Source: an uncultured Draconibacterium sp. (GTDB lineage: Bacteria > Bacteroidota > Bacteroidia > Bacteroidales > Prolixibacteraceae). Taken from it: a stretch of 64,000 nt of DNA. Location: contig NZ_OY782038.1 of NCBI RefSeq assembly GCF_963677575.1, positions 2,917,501-2,981,500 on the forward strand, given 5' to 3'. Each line of letters opens with the position of its first letter. The first letter of the stretch is position 1. This document shows, piece after piece, positions 44,447 to 54,230 of the stretch. The notes under the pieces are model-generated. The model was not told the origin of the DNA and did no database searches. It saw only the letters and a list, made by a program, of their open reading frames with translations. A program made the position numbers and the translations under genes.

Positions 44447-45073
44447 GTGGAAGAAAAAAAGAAATACATCATTGAAAACGTAGGTCATCTTTATTTTAAG
44501 AAAGGCATACGTGCGGTTACCATGGACAATGTGGCGGCCGAATTTGGCATTTCCAAGAAAACGCTGTATCAATATTTCTCCGATAAAAAGGACCTGGTTA
44601 CCCAGGTTATCGATTTTTTTTTGGAGGAAAGTGGCGAAACATTCAAACAGCTTGACGATAAAAATGCGATTGACAGCATGCTTTTAATACGCAAACATGT
44701 GGCATTCATATATAAATTCTACAACAACGGAATTGAAAAGGATTTAAAAAAGTATTACCCCGAGCTGTATAAAAAGATTAACGAAGTAAAGCGCGAACGA
44801 ATATTCACCAATACAATCGACAATTTAAAACTTGGAATGGCGCAGGGTATGTACCGCACTGACCTTGATCCGTATCTGATTGCCAAACTACAAGTTGGTA
44901 GAATGTTGTATACAATGAATCCTGATTATGGAATTTTCAAGGAGTACGAGGTAAACTCGCTCGCATTTTTCGATAGTATGATGGATTATCATATGAATGC
45001 AATATGTAATGAGAGGGGAATAAAATATTATAAAAAACAGCTAAACAAAGTTCAGTATGAAGAAAAAAATTAA
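44447..45073 (+). CDS. TetR-family transcriptional regulator
   Basis: 208 aa from a GTG start; the next in-frame Met falls inside the DNA-binding domain, so GTG is needed. The N-terminal helix-turn-helix is KKGIRAVTMDNVAAEFG then ISKKTLYQYFSDKKDLV (about 18-52). The C-terminal ligand/dimer domain is undefined. The stop lies inside the first codons of the tolC gene (17-base overlap), so this regulator is the first gene of the efflux operon and very likely controls it. Confidence 0.9.
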   Translation: MEEKKKYIIENVGHLYFKKGIRAVTMDNVAAEFGISKKTLYQYFSDKKDLVTQVIDFFLEESGETFKQLDDKNAIDSMLLIRKHVAFIYKFYNNGIEKDLKKYYPELYKKINEVKRERIFTNTIDNLKLGMAQGMYRTDLDPYLIAKLQVGRMLYTMNPDYGIFKEYEVNSLAFFDSMMDYHMNAICNERGIKYYKKQLNKVQYEEKN

Positions 45074-46400
45074 ACAACTAATCTTGTTTTTATTCTTGTC
45101 AGTTGTGGGACTGTCGCTGAAAGCTCAGGAAGAAGAAAACACCACGTTTTCGCTCGACCAGGCCACACAATATGCCATGCAAAACTCGTATGTTTTGTTT
45201 AACACGAAACAAGATGTAACCATTGCCCAGAAACAGGTTTGGGAAACCATCACCACCGGATTACCACAAGTATCGGGAACAGCTAACTACAATTGGTTTC
45301 TTAATCTCCCGGTTTCGCTTATTCCAGCAGAGTTTGTTGGTGGAGAACCCGGTGAATATTTCCCGGTAAAATTTGGTCAGGACTACAGTGCTGACTTCGG
45401 ATTCAGTGTGTCGCAACAGATCTTCGACGGATCGTGGATCGTTGGTGTAAGTTCAGCCGAACTCTATTTAAACCTGGCAAAACAGGCGAACGAAAAAACC
45501 GAGATCGATATTCGCGATGCTGTAGCACAAGCCTACTATATGGTATTAATTAGCGAACGTTACAAACAAGTAATGCTCGAAAGCCTTGAAAACAGCACCC
45601 GTTTGTACGAAGAGACCAAAGTATATTACGAAAACGGTTTCCGCGAACAGCAGGATGTTGACCAGCTGCGCATACTCCAGAAAAATGCCGAGAACGAAGT
45701 ATTGCGTTCAGACCGGGAATTAACAGTTGCCCTTACAGTTCTGAAATACACTATGGGTTACGATCTCAACCAGGAACTTACCCTAACCGATGAACTGGAA
45801 GTATTTGTAATGCCATTGATTGAAGAACAAAATACCATTAGGCTGGATTTGTTAAATCATATTGATTACAGACTGGCGCAATCGAATTTTGAGGTTTCAG
45901 AGAAATTGTACAAACTTGAGAAAGTAGCTTACCTACCCAGACTAAGTGGCTTTTACAGCTATACAAAAACCTCGTACAGCAATAGTGCCAACTTATTTAA
46001 AGAAGAATGGTTTCCATCTTCGCTAATTGGTTTTCAGGCTTCTATTCCAATCTTTAACTCGGGTAATAAACAAGCGAAAGTAAGGATGGCACGCCTGGAA
46101 CTTGAAAAAGCAGAAAACGACAAACGATATGCTGAAATTACACTTCAGAAAGACTATTTAACGGCCTCGGCTCAAATGGAAACCGCAAAAGAACAGTTTC
46201 TGAATACACGCGAAAACCGCGATTTAGCCAAAAGTATTTTAGATAAAACGCAAATAAAATTCAACAACGGAATGGTAAGCAGTGCAGAGTTATCGCAACA
46301 GGAAACCCAGTACATAACCACCTGGCAGCAGATGGTTTCCTCAACAATGTCATTGCTTCAGGCCGATATAAACCTGAAAAAAGCTGCCGGAGCTTTATAA
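45057..46400 (+). CDS. TolC-family outer-membrane efflux channel
   Basis: 447 aa with signal peptide (cleavage near LSLKAQEEE). Two similar long-helical halves are seen (around 35-220 and 260-440), including TFSLDQATQYAMQNSY and KTQIKFNNGMVSSAELSQQE, the repeated OEP pattern of TolC trimers. It is the outer-membrane exit duct for the RND pump downstream. Translation is coupled to tetR by overlap. Confidence 0.92.
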   Translation: MKKKIKQLILFLFLSVVGLSLKAQEEENTTFSLDQATQYAMQNSYVLFNTKQDVTIAQKQVWETITTGLPQVSGTANYNWFLNLPVSLIPAEFVGGEPGEYFPVKFGQDYSADFGFSVSQQIFDGSWIVGVSSAELYLNLAKQANEKTEIDIRDAVAQAYYMVLISERYKQVMLESLENSTRLYEETKVYYENGFREQQDVDQLRILQKNAENEVLRSDRELTVALTVLKYTMGYDLNQELTLTDELEVFVMPLIEEQNTIRLDLLNHIDYRLAQSNFEVSEKLYKLEKVAYLPRLSGFYSYTKTSYSNSANLFKEEWFPSSLIGFQASIPIFNSGNKQAKVRMARLELEKAENDKRYAEITLQKDYLTASAQMETAKEQFLNTRENRDLAKSILDKTQIKFNNGMVSSAELSQQETQYITTWQQMVSSTMSLLQADINLKKAAGAL

Positions 46401-46421
46401 CAAAAACGAAAAAAACATATC

Positions 46422-47543
46422 ATGAAAAAGATTCTATTCATAGCAACAGCAGCACTAATTTTATCGGCTTGCGGAAACACAAATCCCACCGACGATGCTG
46501 CAAAACGGAAACAACTGCAGGAACTAAAGCAACAAGTTCATGCGCTTGAACAACAAATTCATGCACTGGAAACCGATCTGACTGCCAACGAAAAAGAAGA
46601 ATTGGTGAACATTAAAACCACATTGTTGGAGAATCAAAAATTTGAGCACTTTATTGAAGTTACCGGAAAAGTTGAAGCCGAGCAGGATGTGGATGTAAGT
46701 CCCGAATCAGCAGGTATTATAAAAGAAGTTTTGGTTACTGAAGGCGAACATGTGAGTAAAGGACAGATTTTGGCCCGCCTGAACACTGATGTTTTGGAAC
46801 GTTCGGTTGAAGAGTTACAGGTACAACTCGATTTGGCGGTAACAAATTACGAGCGTCAGAAAAACCTGTGGGACCAGAATATCGGTTCCGAAATGGAATA
46901 TCTGCAAGCCAAAAACAATAAAGAAAGCCTTGAAAAAAGGATTCAAAGTTTGAATACCCAGATTGAAATGGCTGAAGTAAAATCGCCAATTAACGGTGTG
47001 GTTGATGTAGTACACCAAAAGAAAGGCCACATCGGAAGTCCGCAGGTTGCGTTTGCTAAAGTAATTAACACCAGCAACATTAAAATTTACGGCGATATTT
47101 CTGAATCATACATTACTAAAGTACACAAAGGCGACAATGTTGAAATTAGTTTCCCGGCATTGGACAAAACCGTTGATGCAAAAATTAACCAGATCGGTAA
47201 CACCATCGATCCGAACAACCGTACATTCCGCGTGCGTATCAACATTAACAACCCAACGAATATGATAAAACCAAACCTGGTTTCGGTTCTTTCAATGCGC
47301 GACTATGTAAACGACTCGGCAATTGTAGTTCCTTCACTTTTTATCAAGGAAGATTTTAAAGGTCACTACTTATATATTGTTGAAAATAACGACGGTAAAA
47401 ATGTAGCTAAAAAAGTTTATGTAACACCGGGCGTCAGCAATAACAACATGACCGAAATTACAGAAGGCTTAACTGCCGGAACTCAGGTTATTTCTGAAGG
47501 CTACAACCAGATTGTTAACGGAACAGCCGTTAAGATCAATTAA
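46422..47543 (+). CDS. RND periplasmic adaptor (membrane-fusion protein), lipoprotein
   Basis: 373 aa with a lipobox (ILSACGN, Cys 17). A heptad-rich segment follows (QQVHALEQQIHALET), then the lipoyl/barrel-sandwich motif VDVSPESAGIIKEVLVTEGE, a helical hairpin (about 125-185) and a beta-barrel domain (NIKIYGDISESYITKVHKGD). The extra N-terminal coiled coil before the lipoyl part is a small peculiarity. It bridges the inner-membrane pump and the TolC channel. Confidence 0.92.
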   Translation: MKKILFIATAALILSACGNTNPTDDAAKRKQLQELKQQVHALEQQIHALETDLTANEKEELVNIKTTLLENQKFEHFIEVTGKVEAEQDVDVSPESAGIIKEVLVTEGEHVSKGQILARLNTDVLERSVEELQVQLDLAVTNYERQKNLWDQNIGSEMEYLQAKNNKESLEKRIQSLNTQIEMAEVKSPINGVVDVVHQKKGHIGSPQVAFAKVINTSNIKIYGDISESYITKVHKGDNVEISFPALDKTVDAKINQIGNTIDPNNRTFRVRININNPTNMIKPNLVSVLSMRDYVNDSAIVVPSLFIKEDFKGHYLYIVENNDGKNVAKKVYVTPGVSNNNMTEITEGLTAGTQVISEGYNQIVNGTAVKIN

Positions 47544-47567
47544 ACTCCTACCTAAAAATTCTTCAAA

Positions 47568-50500
47568 ATGGAGAAAGAAACTGAAAAACATAAATCTGAA
47601 ATAACGCGCAAGTTTCAACCAACATTTCTTGCGCTAAAGAATAAAACCACGGTGTACATTTTTACGGCCCTGTTGGTTTTATTCGGAATCTTCTCGTACC
47701 AGCAAATGCCCCGCGAGGCCATGCCCGAGATCGTTGTTCCATATATTTTTATCCAAACATTGTATCCCGGAAACTCGCCGGTTGACATTGAAAACCTGTG
47801 TACCCGCCCTATCGAGAAAGAACTGAAAGGGCTGAAAGGCGTGAAAGAAGTAACGTCGGCATCGTACCAGGATGTGAGTACTATTATTGTTGAGTTCAAC
47901 ACAAACGTTACCATAAAACAGGCATTGCAGGATACCAAAGACCGCGTTGACCAGGCAAAATCGGAATTACCAAACGACCTGCCCAGCGATCCGTATGTAA
48001 CCGATTTCGACCTCTCGGAATACCCGATTATGAACGTCAACGTTTCGGGCGAGTACAACATGCGCGACCTGAAAAAGTACGCTGAAATAATGCAGGACGA
48101 ATTTGAAGGCTTCAAGGAAATTTCGGAAGCCAACATTCGTGGTATCGAAGAACGCGAGATACAGATCAATTTAGATCCTTATAAACTGGATGCTGTTGGC
48201 CTAACATTTGAAGATGTGGCTTTAGCCATTCAGTTTGAGAATATTAGCATAGGAGCCGGCCAGTTTACTGCCGACCAAACCCGCCGGACGATTCGTACCG
48301 ATGCGAATTACACCAGTATCGACCAAATTGCGAATACCATTATAAAGGTGAACAGTGGTAAACCGGTTTACATTCGCGATGTGGCAACCGTTGTTGATGG
48401 GTATAAAGAGCAGGCAACCATAGCCCGCCTGAACGACCAACCGGTAATTACTTTATCGGTTACCAAAAAATCGGGCGAGAATATACTTGCCGCGTCCCAG
48501 AATGTGCTGAATGCAATTGACCAGTTAAAAGCGCGCGGCCAAATTCCGAAAGACCTTGATGTGGTTGTTACCGATGACATGACCCATTACATTGAAGATA
48601 CCATTTCGAACCTCGAAAACAGTATTATCCTGGGAATGATCCTGGTAACTTTTATATTGTTTCTGTTCCTGGGCTTCCGCAACGCACTCTTTGCAGGTTT
48701 GGCTATTCCGTTGTCTATGTTCCTGTCGTTTGTTATTCTGCAGCAAAGCGGAATTACACTCAACTCGATGGTACTTTACGGCTTGATACTCGCACTGGGA
48801 ATGTTAGTAGACAACGCCATTGTTGTGGTTGAAAATGTGTACCGACTCTTCAGCGAAGGGAATCCACTATCAAAAGCAACCAAACAAGGGGTGAGCGAAA
48901 TTGCCTTCCCCATCATTTCATCAACTTTAACAACACTTGCTGCTTTCTTCCCGCTACTAGCCTGGGAAGGAATAATTGGCGAGTTCATGAGCATACTTCC
49001 ACAAACATTGATTGTAGTGCTTGCCTCATCGCTGTTCGTGGCGCTGATTATTAATCCGGCGTTTATTTCATCCTTTATGAAAGTGGAGGACATTAACCGC
49101 CGGGCTAATGGGAAAAAGGTGTTGCGAAATGCCGCCATTTTTGCCGGAATCTCGGTATTGTTCTACGTAGCCAAGATTTTCTTACTCGGAAATCTCCTGG
49201 CAACAATAGCCTTTTTAATGGTTGCCAACTTGTTTGTTCTACGCCCGGTGGCACGCTGGTTCCAAACCAAATTCCTGGTGTGGCTCGAGCACATGTATAC
49301 CAAACAGCTAAAACACGCCTTAACAGGCCCATGGCCTTACATTTACTTTGGCGGAACATTCTTATTACTTCTTTTTTCTCTGGGATTCTATTTCGGAAGC
49401 AACCCAAAAATGGTGTTCTTTCCTGAAACCGATCCAACAACAGTTTATGTAACCATGGAACTACCATTGGGAACATCGATTGAAAAAACAGATGAGATGT
49501 CCCGCGAGGTGGAGCAAATAATAAAAGAAACCATAAAACCGGTTAACCACATTGTGAAATCGGTTACTACTAACGTTGGTGTTGGAATGGGTGGCGGCAT
49601 GTTCAGCAATAACGAAGAAAGCCCTAATAAATCGCTTACATCGGTTTCGTTTGTTGAATATAAATTGCGCGATGGCATAAACACATCGATTGTGATGCAG
49701 GATATTGCCAAAAACCTTGATGGTTTTGTGGGTGCTAAAATTTTTGTTGACAAAGATGATCAGGGACCTCCGACGGGCGACCCGGTTAGTATTGATGTAT
49801 CGGGCGATGAATTCGACCAGCTAATTCGTATCACCGACGATTTTATGCGGATAATTGAAGACGATAACATTCCGGGAATTGATGAATTACAACTGAACAT
49901 CAACACCAACCAACCGGAAATGCTGATTCAGGTTGATCGCGAGCAGGCTCGTTTATACGAACTCTCTACGCAGCAAATTGCTATGGCTTTCCGTAACTCG
50001 ATTTACGGTTACGAAGCCAGTCAGTTTAAAGATGGTGAAGATGAATACGACATTTTTGTTCGATTGGATGAAAAATACCGCAACGATGTTTCGACCTTAA
50101 TGAACCAGAAAATTCCGGTTAACGACAGCAAGATTCCTATTTCGTCGGTAGCATCGTTTAAATATTCAACTTCGTACGATAAAATCAGCCGTATCGACCA
50201 TAAACGTGTAATCAGCATTACCTCGGGAGTTGTTGAAGGCTACAATGCCAACGAAATAAATCAGCGTATTGCACAACTTCTTGAAGATTATGATATGCCG
50301 GAAGGTTATACTTATGAGTTTTCGGGCGAGCAACAAGAACAAGCCGAAAGTATGGAGTTTTTGGTGTATGCACTTATTATTGCCATAGCCATGATCATGA
50401 TTATTATGGTAACACAGTTTAACTCGTTTATCCGCCCGGCAATTATTATTGCAACTGTGGTATTCAGTACCATTGGTGTTTTCCTTGGATTAGGAATCTT

Positions 50501-51002
50501 TAAAATGGAATTTGTGGTAATTATGACGGGTATTGGTATTATTTCGCTGGCAGGAATTGTGGTGAACAACGGTATTGTACTAATCGACTACATTGACCTG
50601 ACGCGGAAACGCAAACGTGAAGAACTGGGGTATTCTGAAAAAGCTTTCTTGCCAAAACAAGTTCAGATTGACGCGCTGGTAGAAGCCGGAAAAACCCGTT
50701 TACGCCCGGTATTACTCACTGCAATTACAACGGTATTAGGGTTACTTCCACTGGCCATTGGCTTAAACTTTAACTTCTTTACGCTGTATTCGCGTTTCGA
50801 TCCGCAAATAACCATTGGCGGCGAGAGTGTAGCTTTCTGGGGGCCAATGTCGTGGACTGTTATTTTTGGTCTTACCTTTGCCACTTTCTTAACGCTATTA
50901 CTATCTCCGGTGATGTATATGATTACTATCCGGATAAATTATACGATAAAAAAATGGACCGGTAATTTGCCGGAGGAGCTTCCTAAAGAAAACAAAGCAT
51001 AA
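47568..51002 (+). CDS. RND multidrug-type efflux permease
   Basis: At 1144 aa it is about 100 longer than AcrB. Two repeated halves of six helices plus large periplasmic loops are seen (QQMPREAMPEIVVPYIFIQT near 35-55). The proton-relay helix reads LGMLVDNAIVVVENVYRL with D415-N416, so the second Asp of the AcrB pair is Asn. Between the halves (about 510-570) an extra hydrophobic pair is inserted (AAIFAGISVLFYVAKIFLL). The substrate class cannot be assigned. Together with tetR, tolC and the adaptor it makes a complete tripartite system. Confidence 0.93.
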   Translation: MEKETEKHKSEITRKFQPTFLALKNKTTVYIFTALLVLFGIFSYQQMPREAMPEIVVPYIFIQTLYPGNSPVDIENLCTRPIEKELKGLKGVKEVTSASYQDVSTIIVEFNTNVTIKQALQDTKDRVDQAKSELPNDLPSDPYVTDFDLSEYPIMNVNVSGEYNMRDLKKYAEIMQDEFEGFKEISEANIRGIEEREIQINLDPYKLDAVGLTFEDVALAIQFENISIGAGQFTADQTRRTIRTDANYTSIDQIANTIIKVNSGKPVYIRDVATVVDGYKEQATIARLNDQPVITLSVTKKSGENILAASQNVLNAIDQLKARGQIPKDLDVVVTDDMTHYIEDTISNLENSIILGMILVTFILFLFLGFRNALFAGLAIPLSMFLSFVILQQSGITLNSMVLYGLILALGMLVDNAIVVVENVYRLFSEGNPLSKATKQGVSEIAFPIISSTLTTLAAFFPLLAWEGIIGEFMSILPQTLIVVLASSLFVALIINPAFISSFMKVEDINRRANGKKVLRNAAIFAGISVLFYVAKIFLLGNLLATIAFLMVANLFVLRPVARWFQTKFLVWLEHMYTKQLKHALTGPWPYIYFGGTFLLLLFSLGFYFGSNPKMVFFPETDPTTVYVTMELPLGTSIEKTDEMSREVEQIIKETIKPVNHIVKSVTTNVGVGMGGGMFSNNEESPNKSLTSVSFVEYKLRDGINTSIVMQDIAKNLDGFVGAKIFVDKDDQGPPTGDPVSIDVSGDEFDQLIRITDDFMRIIEDDNIPGIDELQLNINTNQPEMLIQVDREQARLYELSTQQIAMAFRNSIYGYEASQFKDGEDEYDIFVRLDEKYRNDVSTLMNQKIPVNDSKIPISSVASFKYSTSYDKISRIDHKRVISITSGVVEGYNANEINQRIAQLLEDYDMPEGYTYEFSGEQQEQAESMEFLVYALIIAIAMIMIIMVTQFNSFIRPAIIIATVVFSTIGVFLGLGIFKMEFVVIMTGIGIISLAGIVVNNGIVLIDYIDLTRKRKREELGYSEKAFLPKQVQIDALVEAGKTRLRPVLLTAITTVLGLLPLAIGLNFNFFTLYSRFDPQITIGGESVAFWGPMSWTVIFGLTFATFLTLLLSPVMYMITIRINYTIKKWTGNLPEELPKENKA

Positions 51003-51013
51003 TAAAGAAATAC

Positions 51014-51050
51014 AAACAAAAAGGAGCGTTTATCACGTTCCTTTTTGTTT
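51014..51050 (+). terminator. Terminator of the efflux operon
   Basis: AAACAAAAAGGA (51014-51025) pairs with TCCTTTTTGTTT (51039-51050), the 3' arm supplying the T-run. Confidence 0.85.
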
Positions 51051-51145
51051 AAAAAGAAATGCCCAAACAGCATTTTAACCATAATTCATACTTTCATAAT
51101 TCCTTTTTCACCCGCATTACATTATAGTCTTAGAATTTCGGACAA

Positions 51146-51183
51146 TAGTTTTGTAAGGATTATTGTTAAACGTATTAATTTTG
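51146..51183 (+). promoter_or_regulatory. Two -7 elements upstream of the T9SS-type protein gene
   Basis: TAGTTTTG (51146-51153) and TAATTTTG (51176-51183) both match TAnnTTTG exactly. The first would give a leader of about 30 bases, the second an almost leaderless transcript. Confidence 0.5.
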
Positions 51184-51188
51184 AAATT

Positions 51189-51932
51189 ATGAAAAACAAA
51201 TTCGCCTATTTATTCATTGTGCTTTCAATTTCGTCATACATAACTTTTGGGCAAACAAAACAAAACACAAAAGCACTACCATCTAAAGAACAATCCATCA
51301 ATTTTGAAAGAAAAACCGGGATTGAAGAAATAATTATTAATGTAAAAGAACAAACACCAATTTTAAATTTATTGATAACCGGTTCTATAAGTTCAGGAAA
51401 ATTAAACGTAAAAATAATTGACCCTCATGGCGAAACAATTAAAAGTTTTTCGATAAACAGAAAAGGCTTTGATAAGAACAGTGATATTCCGATTGGCAAA
51501 ATCCGTAAATTCCAGAAAGACCCGGAACCTGGTAATTGGAAGGTAGAAATAGCAACAACAAGGGCTTATGGGAATATAAGTGTCGTTTCAGAATTTGAAA
51601 AAGACTACAATATAGATGTTCCCAAAAATTTTACTCCTGATGGCAATGGTATTAACGATACATTTAAAATCGAAACATATAACATTTCAGAAATAGCTGC
51701 CTTAAAAATTTACGACCGATACGGGAAAATGGTATTTTCAACAAAAAACAAAAACGAAGGCTGGGATGGAAAAGTTAACGGTAAACAACCAGTTCCGGGA
51801 ACCTATTTCTATTTTGTAACTGCCAAAACATTTTCCGGCGAAGAAGTATCACAGGGAGGGTACCTGACTTTATCGGGAAAAGGTTTAAAAACAAATTTCA
51901 TTGATGAACTCCATTTTATGCTTAACCAATAA
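51189..51932 (+). CDS. Secreted protein with gliding-type (CHU_C, T9SS type B) C-terminal domain
   Basis: From the ATG at 51189 the product is 247 aa with a signal peptide (ending near YITFGQ). The middle (about 35-135) is beta-rich and may be a pre-peptidase C-like domain (ILNLLITGSISSGKLNVKII). Residues about 145-230 carry the gliding-motility-associated domain: NFTPDGNGINDTF, LKIYDRYGKMVF, GWDGKVNGKQPVPGTYFY. Such domains direct proteins through the type IX secretion system. Unusually, about 20 residues (SGKGLKTNFIDELHFMLNQ) follow the strand that normally ends the protein. It forms a pair with the membrane LuxR-type gene nine bases downstream. Confidence 0.85.
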   Translation: MKNKFAYLFIVLSISSYITFGQTKQNTKALPSKEQSINFERKTGIEEIIINVKEQTPILNLLITGSISSGKLNVKIIDPHGETIKSFSINRKGFDKNSDIPIGKIRKFQKDPEPGNWKVEIATTRAYGNISVVSEFEKDYNIDVPKNFTPDGNGINDTFKIETYNISEIAALKIYDRYGKMVFSTKNKNEGWDGKVNGKQPVPGTYFYFVTAKTFSGEEVSQGGYLTLSGKGLKTNFIDELHFMLNQ

Positions 51933-51941
51933 GTTTAAAGT

Positions 51942-52946
51942 ATGAGCCTGCGACACTTAAAATTTTTCATATTCATTTTACTATTTATATCTGTTCGTAC
52001 AACAGGAAATATCCAAAGCAAAACCGGAGCTGTTATTTCAGGAAATCTGTTTCTTGACGAAAGTTGGGATTCGGTAATTTACCTGTCATATATCCCAACT
52101 TATGATGATCTGTATTTGATGTCAAACGACATGATTATTGGCAAAACAAGAATTGACAGCTCCGGTTCTTTTGAATTTAACATTAATTTTCTTCCCTCAG
52201 AAAAAAGGCTGTACCGTTTACATATTGTAAAAAAAGGTGATTCCCCGGCAACGCTTATCATTGGCGGGAAAGACGAAAATCATTTATTCTTAATAGCAAA
52301 CTGCTGTTCTGATATTAGCTTGTCAAGCAGTTTTGCTTTTCCTCCTTTCGGAAATATAACATTTAAACATTCCCCGGAAAATACATCTTTGCAGCAAATT
52401 AGAAATTTGGTTTTTAATGTTGAAAAATCTTACGAAGAAAGCAGTTCTTCCAAACGGGCATTGATAAGAAAAAAACTGGAGGAAGACCTGCTTACGATAG
52501 CCGATACTTCAAAAATATTTCTTGTATCGCTCTACGCCATTTACGAAAGCAGGTTCAAAAACAAGTATACTGAAAATGCCGGGTTCTATAACAACTACCT
52601 CAAAAAATGGAAAAATCAGGATAATGCCTATTTTAAGGCATTCAAAAAAAGCACCCCCGCCAGAATATTCAACATCAGAATCATATTATTTGCGTTGTTT
52701 CTGATTTTAATAATGCTGGTAATCATTTACTTTATTTTTAAACCAAACTTCAGCAAAAAAAGGAAACTGCAAAAGCTGAGTATCCAGGAAAGAAAGGTTT
52801 TCGAATTACTTCGCACCGGAGCGACAAACCAGGAAATATCCGATCAATGCAATATCGGAATAAATACGGTAAAAACGCATGTCCGCAATGTTTACTCAAA
52901 ACTGGGTATAAAATCGCGAAAAGAAATTCTGGATATAGATTTATAA
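51942..52946 (+). CDS. Membrane-spanning LuxR-type regulator with extracytoplasmic domain
   Basis: 334 aa. An N-terminal signal helix (about 5-22) leads into a periplasmic region whose first part (about 30-140, AVISGNLFLDE, GKTRIDSSGSFEFN) resembles DUF4369, followed by a helical segment. A transmembrane helix at about 246-266 precedes a cytoplasmic LuxR-type helix-turn-helix: LSIQERKVFELLRTGATNQE and GINTVKTHVRNVYSKLGI (279-325). So it joins an outside sensor to a DNA-binding domain in one chain. The adjacent T9SS-type protein could be its ligand or its target. Family name unknown. Confidence 0.82.
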   Translation: MSLRHLKFFIFILLFISVRTTGNIQSKTGAVISGNLFLDESWDSVIYLSYIPTYDDLYLMSNDMIIGKTRIDSSGSFEFNINFLPSEKRLYRLHIVKKGDSPATLIIGGKDENHLFLIANCCSDISLSSSFAFPPFGNITFKHSPENTSLQQIRNLVFNVEKSYEESSSSKRALIRKKLEEDLLTIADTSKIFLVSLYAIYESRFKNKYTENAGFYNNYLKKWKNQDNAYFKAFKKSTPARIFNIRIILFALFLILIMLVIIYFIFKPNFSKKRKLQKLSIQERKVFELLRTGATNQEISDQCNIGINTVKTHVRNVYSKLGIKSRKEILDIDL

Positions 52947-52975
52947 AAAGCAATCTTTTTTAAAACTGCCCGGTA

Positions 52976-54064
52976 CTACACCAGCGAATCTCCTTTTTGA
53001 ATGCGCACATCGGTAACAAATTTTTTCACCTGATCTTCATCTTCGCATCGGCAAATCATTAAAGTATCGTTTCGTTCGGCAATAATAAAACCATCGAGGC
53101 CTTGAATAACAGCCATTTTATTTTTAGAGATATCGACAATGCAATTTTCAGTATCGTACAGCATCACATTGTCTGCCCGAATTACATTGCCATCGTCATC
53201 TTTTTCTTTGTTTTCGTATAACGAACTCCAGGTTCCCAGGTCGCTCCAGCCAAAATCAGCAGTAAGCACGTACACATTTTTTGCCTTCTCCATAATTCCG
53301 TAGTCGATTGAAATAGCCTGGCATTCCGAGTATGTCTTCCGGATAAAAGGCTCCTCGCTCGAAGTGTTCATTTTGCTGCGGCCATGTTCAAATTTCAGGG
53401 CAATTTCGGTTAAATGCTGCTGTAGCGACTCGAGCATGGTAGACAACGACGAAATAAAAATCCCCGAGTTCCAGTAAAACTCTCCACTATCGATAAAAAT
53501 CTTCGCCATTTCTTCATTCGGCTTTTCCGTGAAGGTTTTTACTTTATACAGGTTGTCCAAATCGTTAAACTCCTTTTTCCGTTTCACTTGAATGTAACCA
53601 TAACCGGTTTCAGGGCGATTGGGCTTTATACCAAGCGTTAGCAATGCCGGCTTTTCGGCAACAAACTCCAACCCATTTCGGATTTGCTTTTTAAACTCCT
53701 CCTCTTTCAGAATCAAATGATCGGACGGTGTTACAATAATGTTGGCTTCCGGATCGATCAGCGCAATCTTATTCGCCGCGTAAGCCAAACACGGAGCCGT
53801 GTTCCTTCTCAAAGGTTCCAGCAAAATCTGCTCATCGCGAAGCTCAGGAAGCTGCGATTTTACAAGATCTTTATACAATGCGTTTGTTACAACAATAAAG
53901 TTTTCTTTAGGTACGATCTCCTGAAACCGCTCGTATGCTTGCTGAATAAACGTTTTTCCTGTTCCTAAAATATCTAAAAATTGTTTTGGACGTGCTGTGC
54001 GGCTAAGTGGCCAAAATCGACTTCCTACTCCACCTGCCATTATCACACAAAAATTGTTAGCCAT
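52976..54064 (-). CDS. manC: Mannose-1-phosphate guanylyltransferase
   Basis: Makes GDP-mannose from GTP and mannose-1-phosphate for glycans. The ATG at 54064 gives 362 aa beginning MANNFCVIMAGGVGSRFWPL, containing the nucleotidyltransferase signature, with RPKQFLDI next. TPSDHLI, ETGYGYIQ and VKTFTEKP are also present. It is the single-domain type without the phosphomannose isomerase domain of longer ManC proteins. The convergent regulator gene ends 29 bases from its stop. Confidence 0.93.
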   Translation of the reverse strand: MANNFCVIMAGGVGSRFWPLSRTARPKQFLDILGTGKTFIQQAYERFQEIVPKENFIVVTNALYKDLVKSQLPELRDEQILLEPLRRNTAPCLAYAANKIALIDPEANIIVTPSDHLILKEEEFKKQIRNGLEFVAEKPALLTLGIKPNRPETGYGYIQVKRKKEFNDLDNLYKVKTFTEKPNEEMAKIFIDSGEFYWNSGIFISSLSTMLESLQQHLTEIALKFEHGRSKMNTSSEEPFIRKTYSECQAISIDYGIMEKAKNVYVLTADFGWSDLGTWSSLYENKEKDDDGNVIRADNVMLYDTENCIVDISKNKMAVIQGLDGFIIAERNDTLMICRCEDEDQVKKFVTDVRIQKGDSLV

Positions 54065-54170
54065 CTGTCTGTGTTTTGTTCGTAAAATCAACCTATACTG
54101 AGATTGTAACTTTGAAAATACGGAATTATTTTGTTATTGTTGCCTCTGTCCGATTCAAATTCATAAAAAT

Positions 54171-54200
54171 TTTGTTTCCGGTTATTAAGTTGTAATTTTA
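54171..54200 (+). promoter_or_regulatory. Candidate promoter for mlaE-mlaF
   Basis: TTTG at 54171-54174 and TAATTTTA at 54193-54200 (one base off consensus), 18 bases apart, lie 30 bases before the permease start. Confidence 0.4.
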
Positions 54201-54230
54201 GCCGATTACATTAGCAAGAAACTTTAAACA

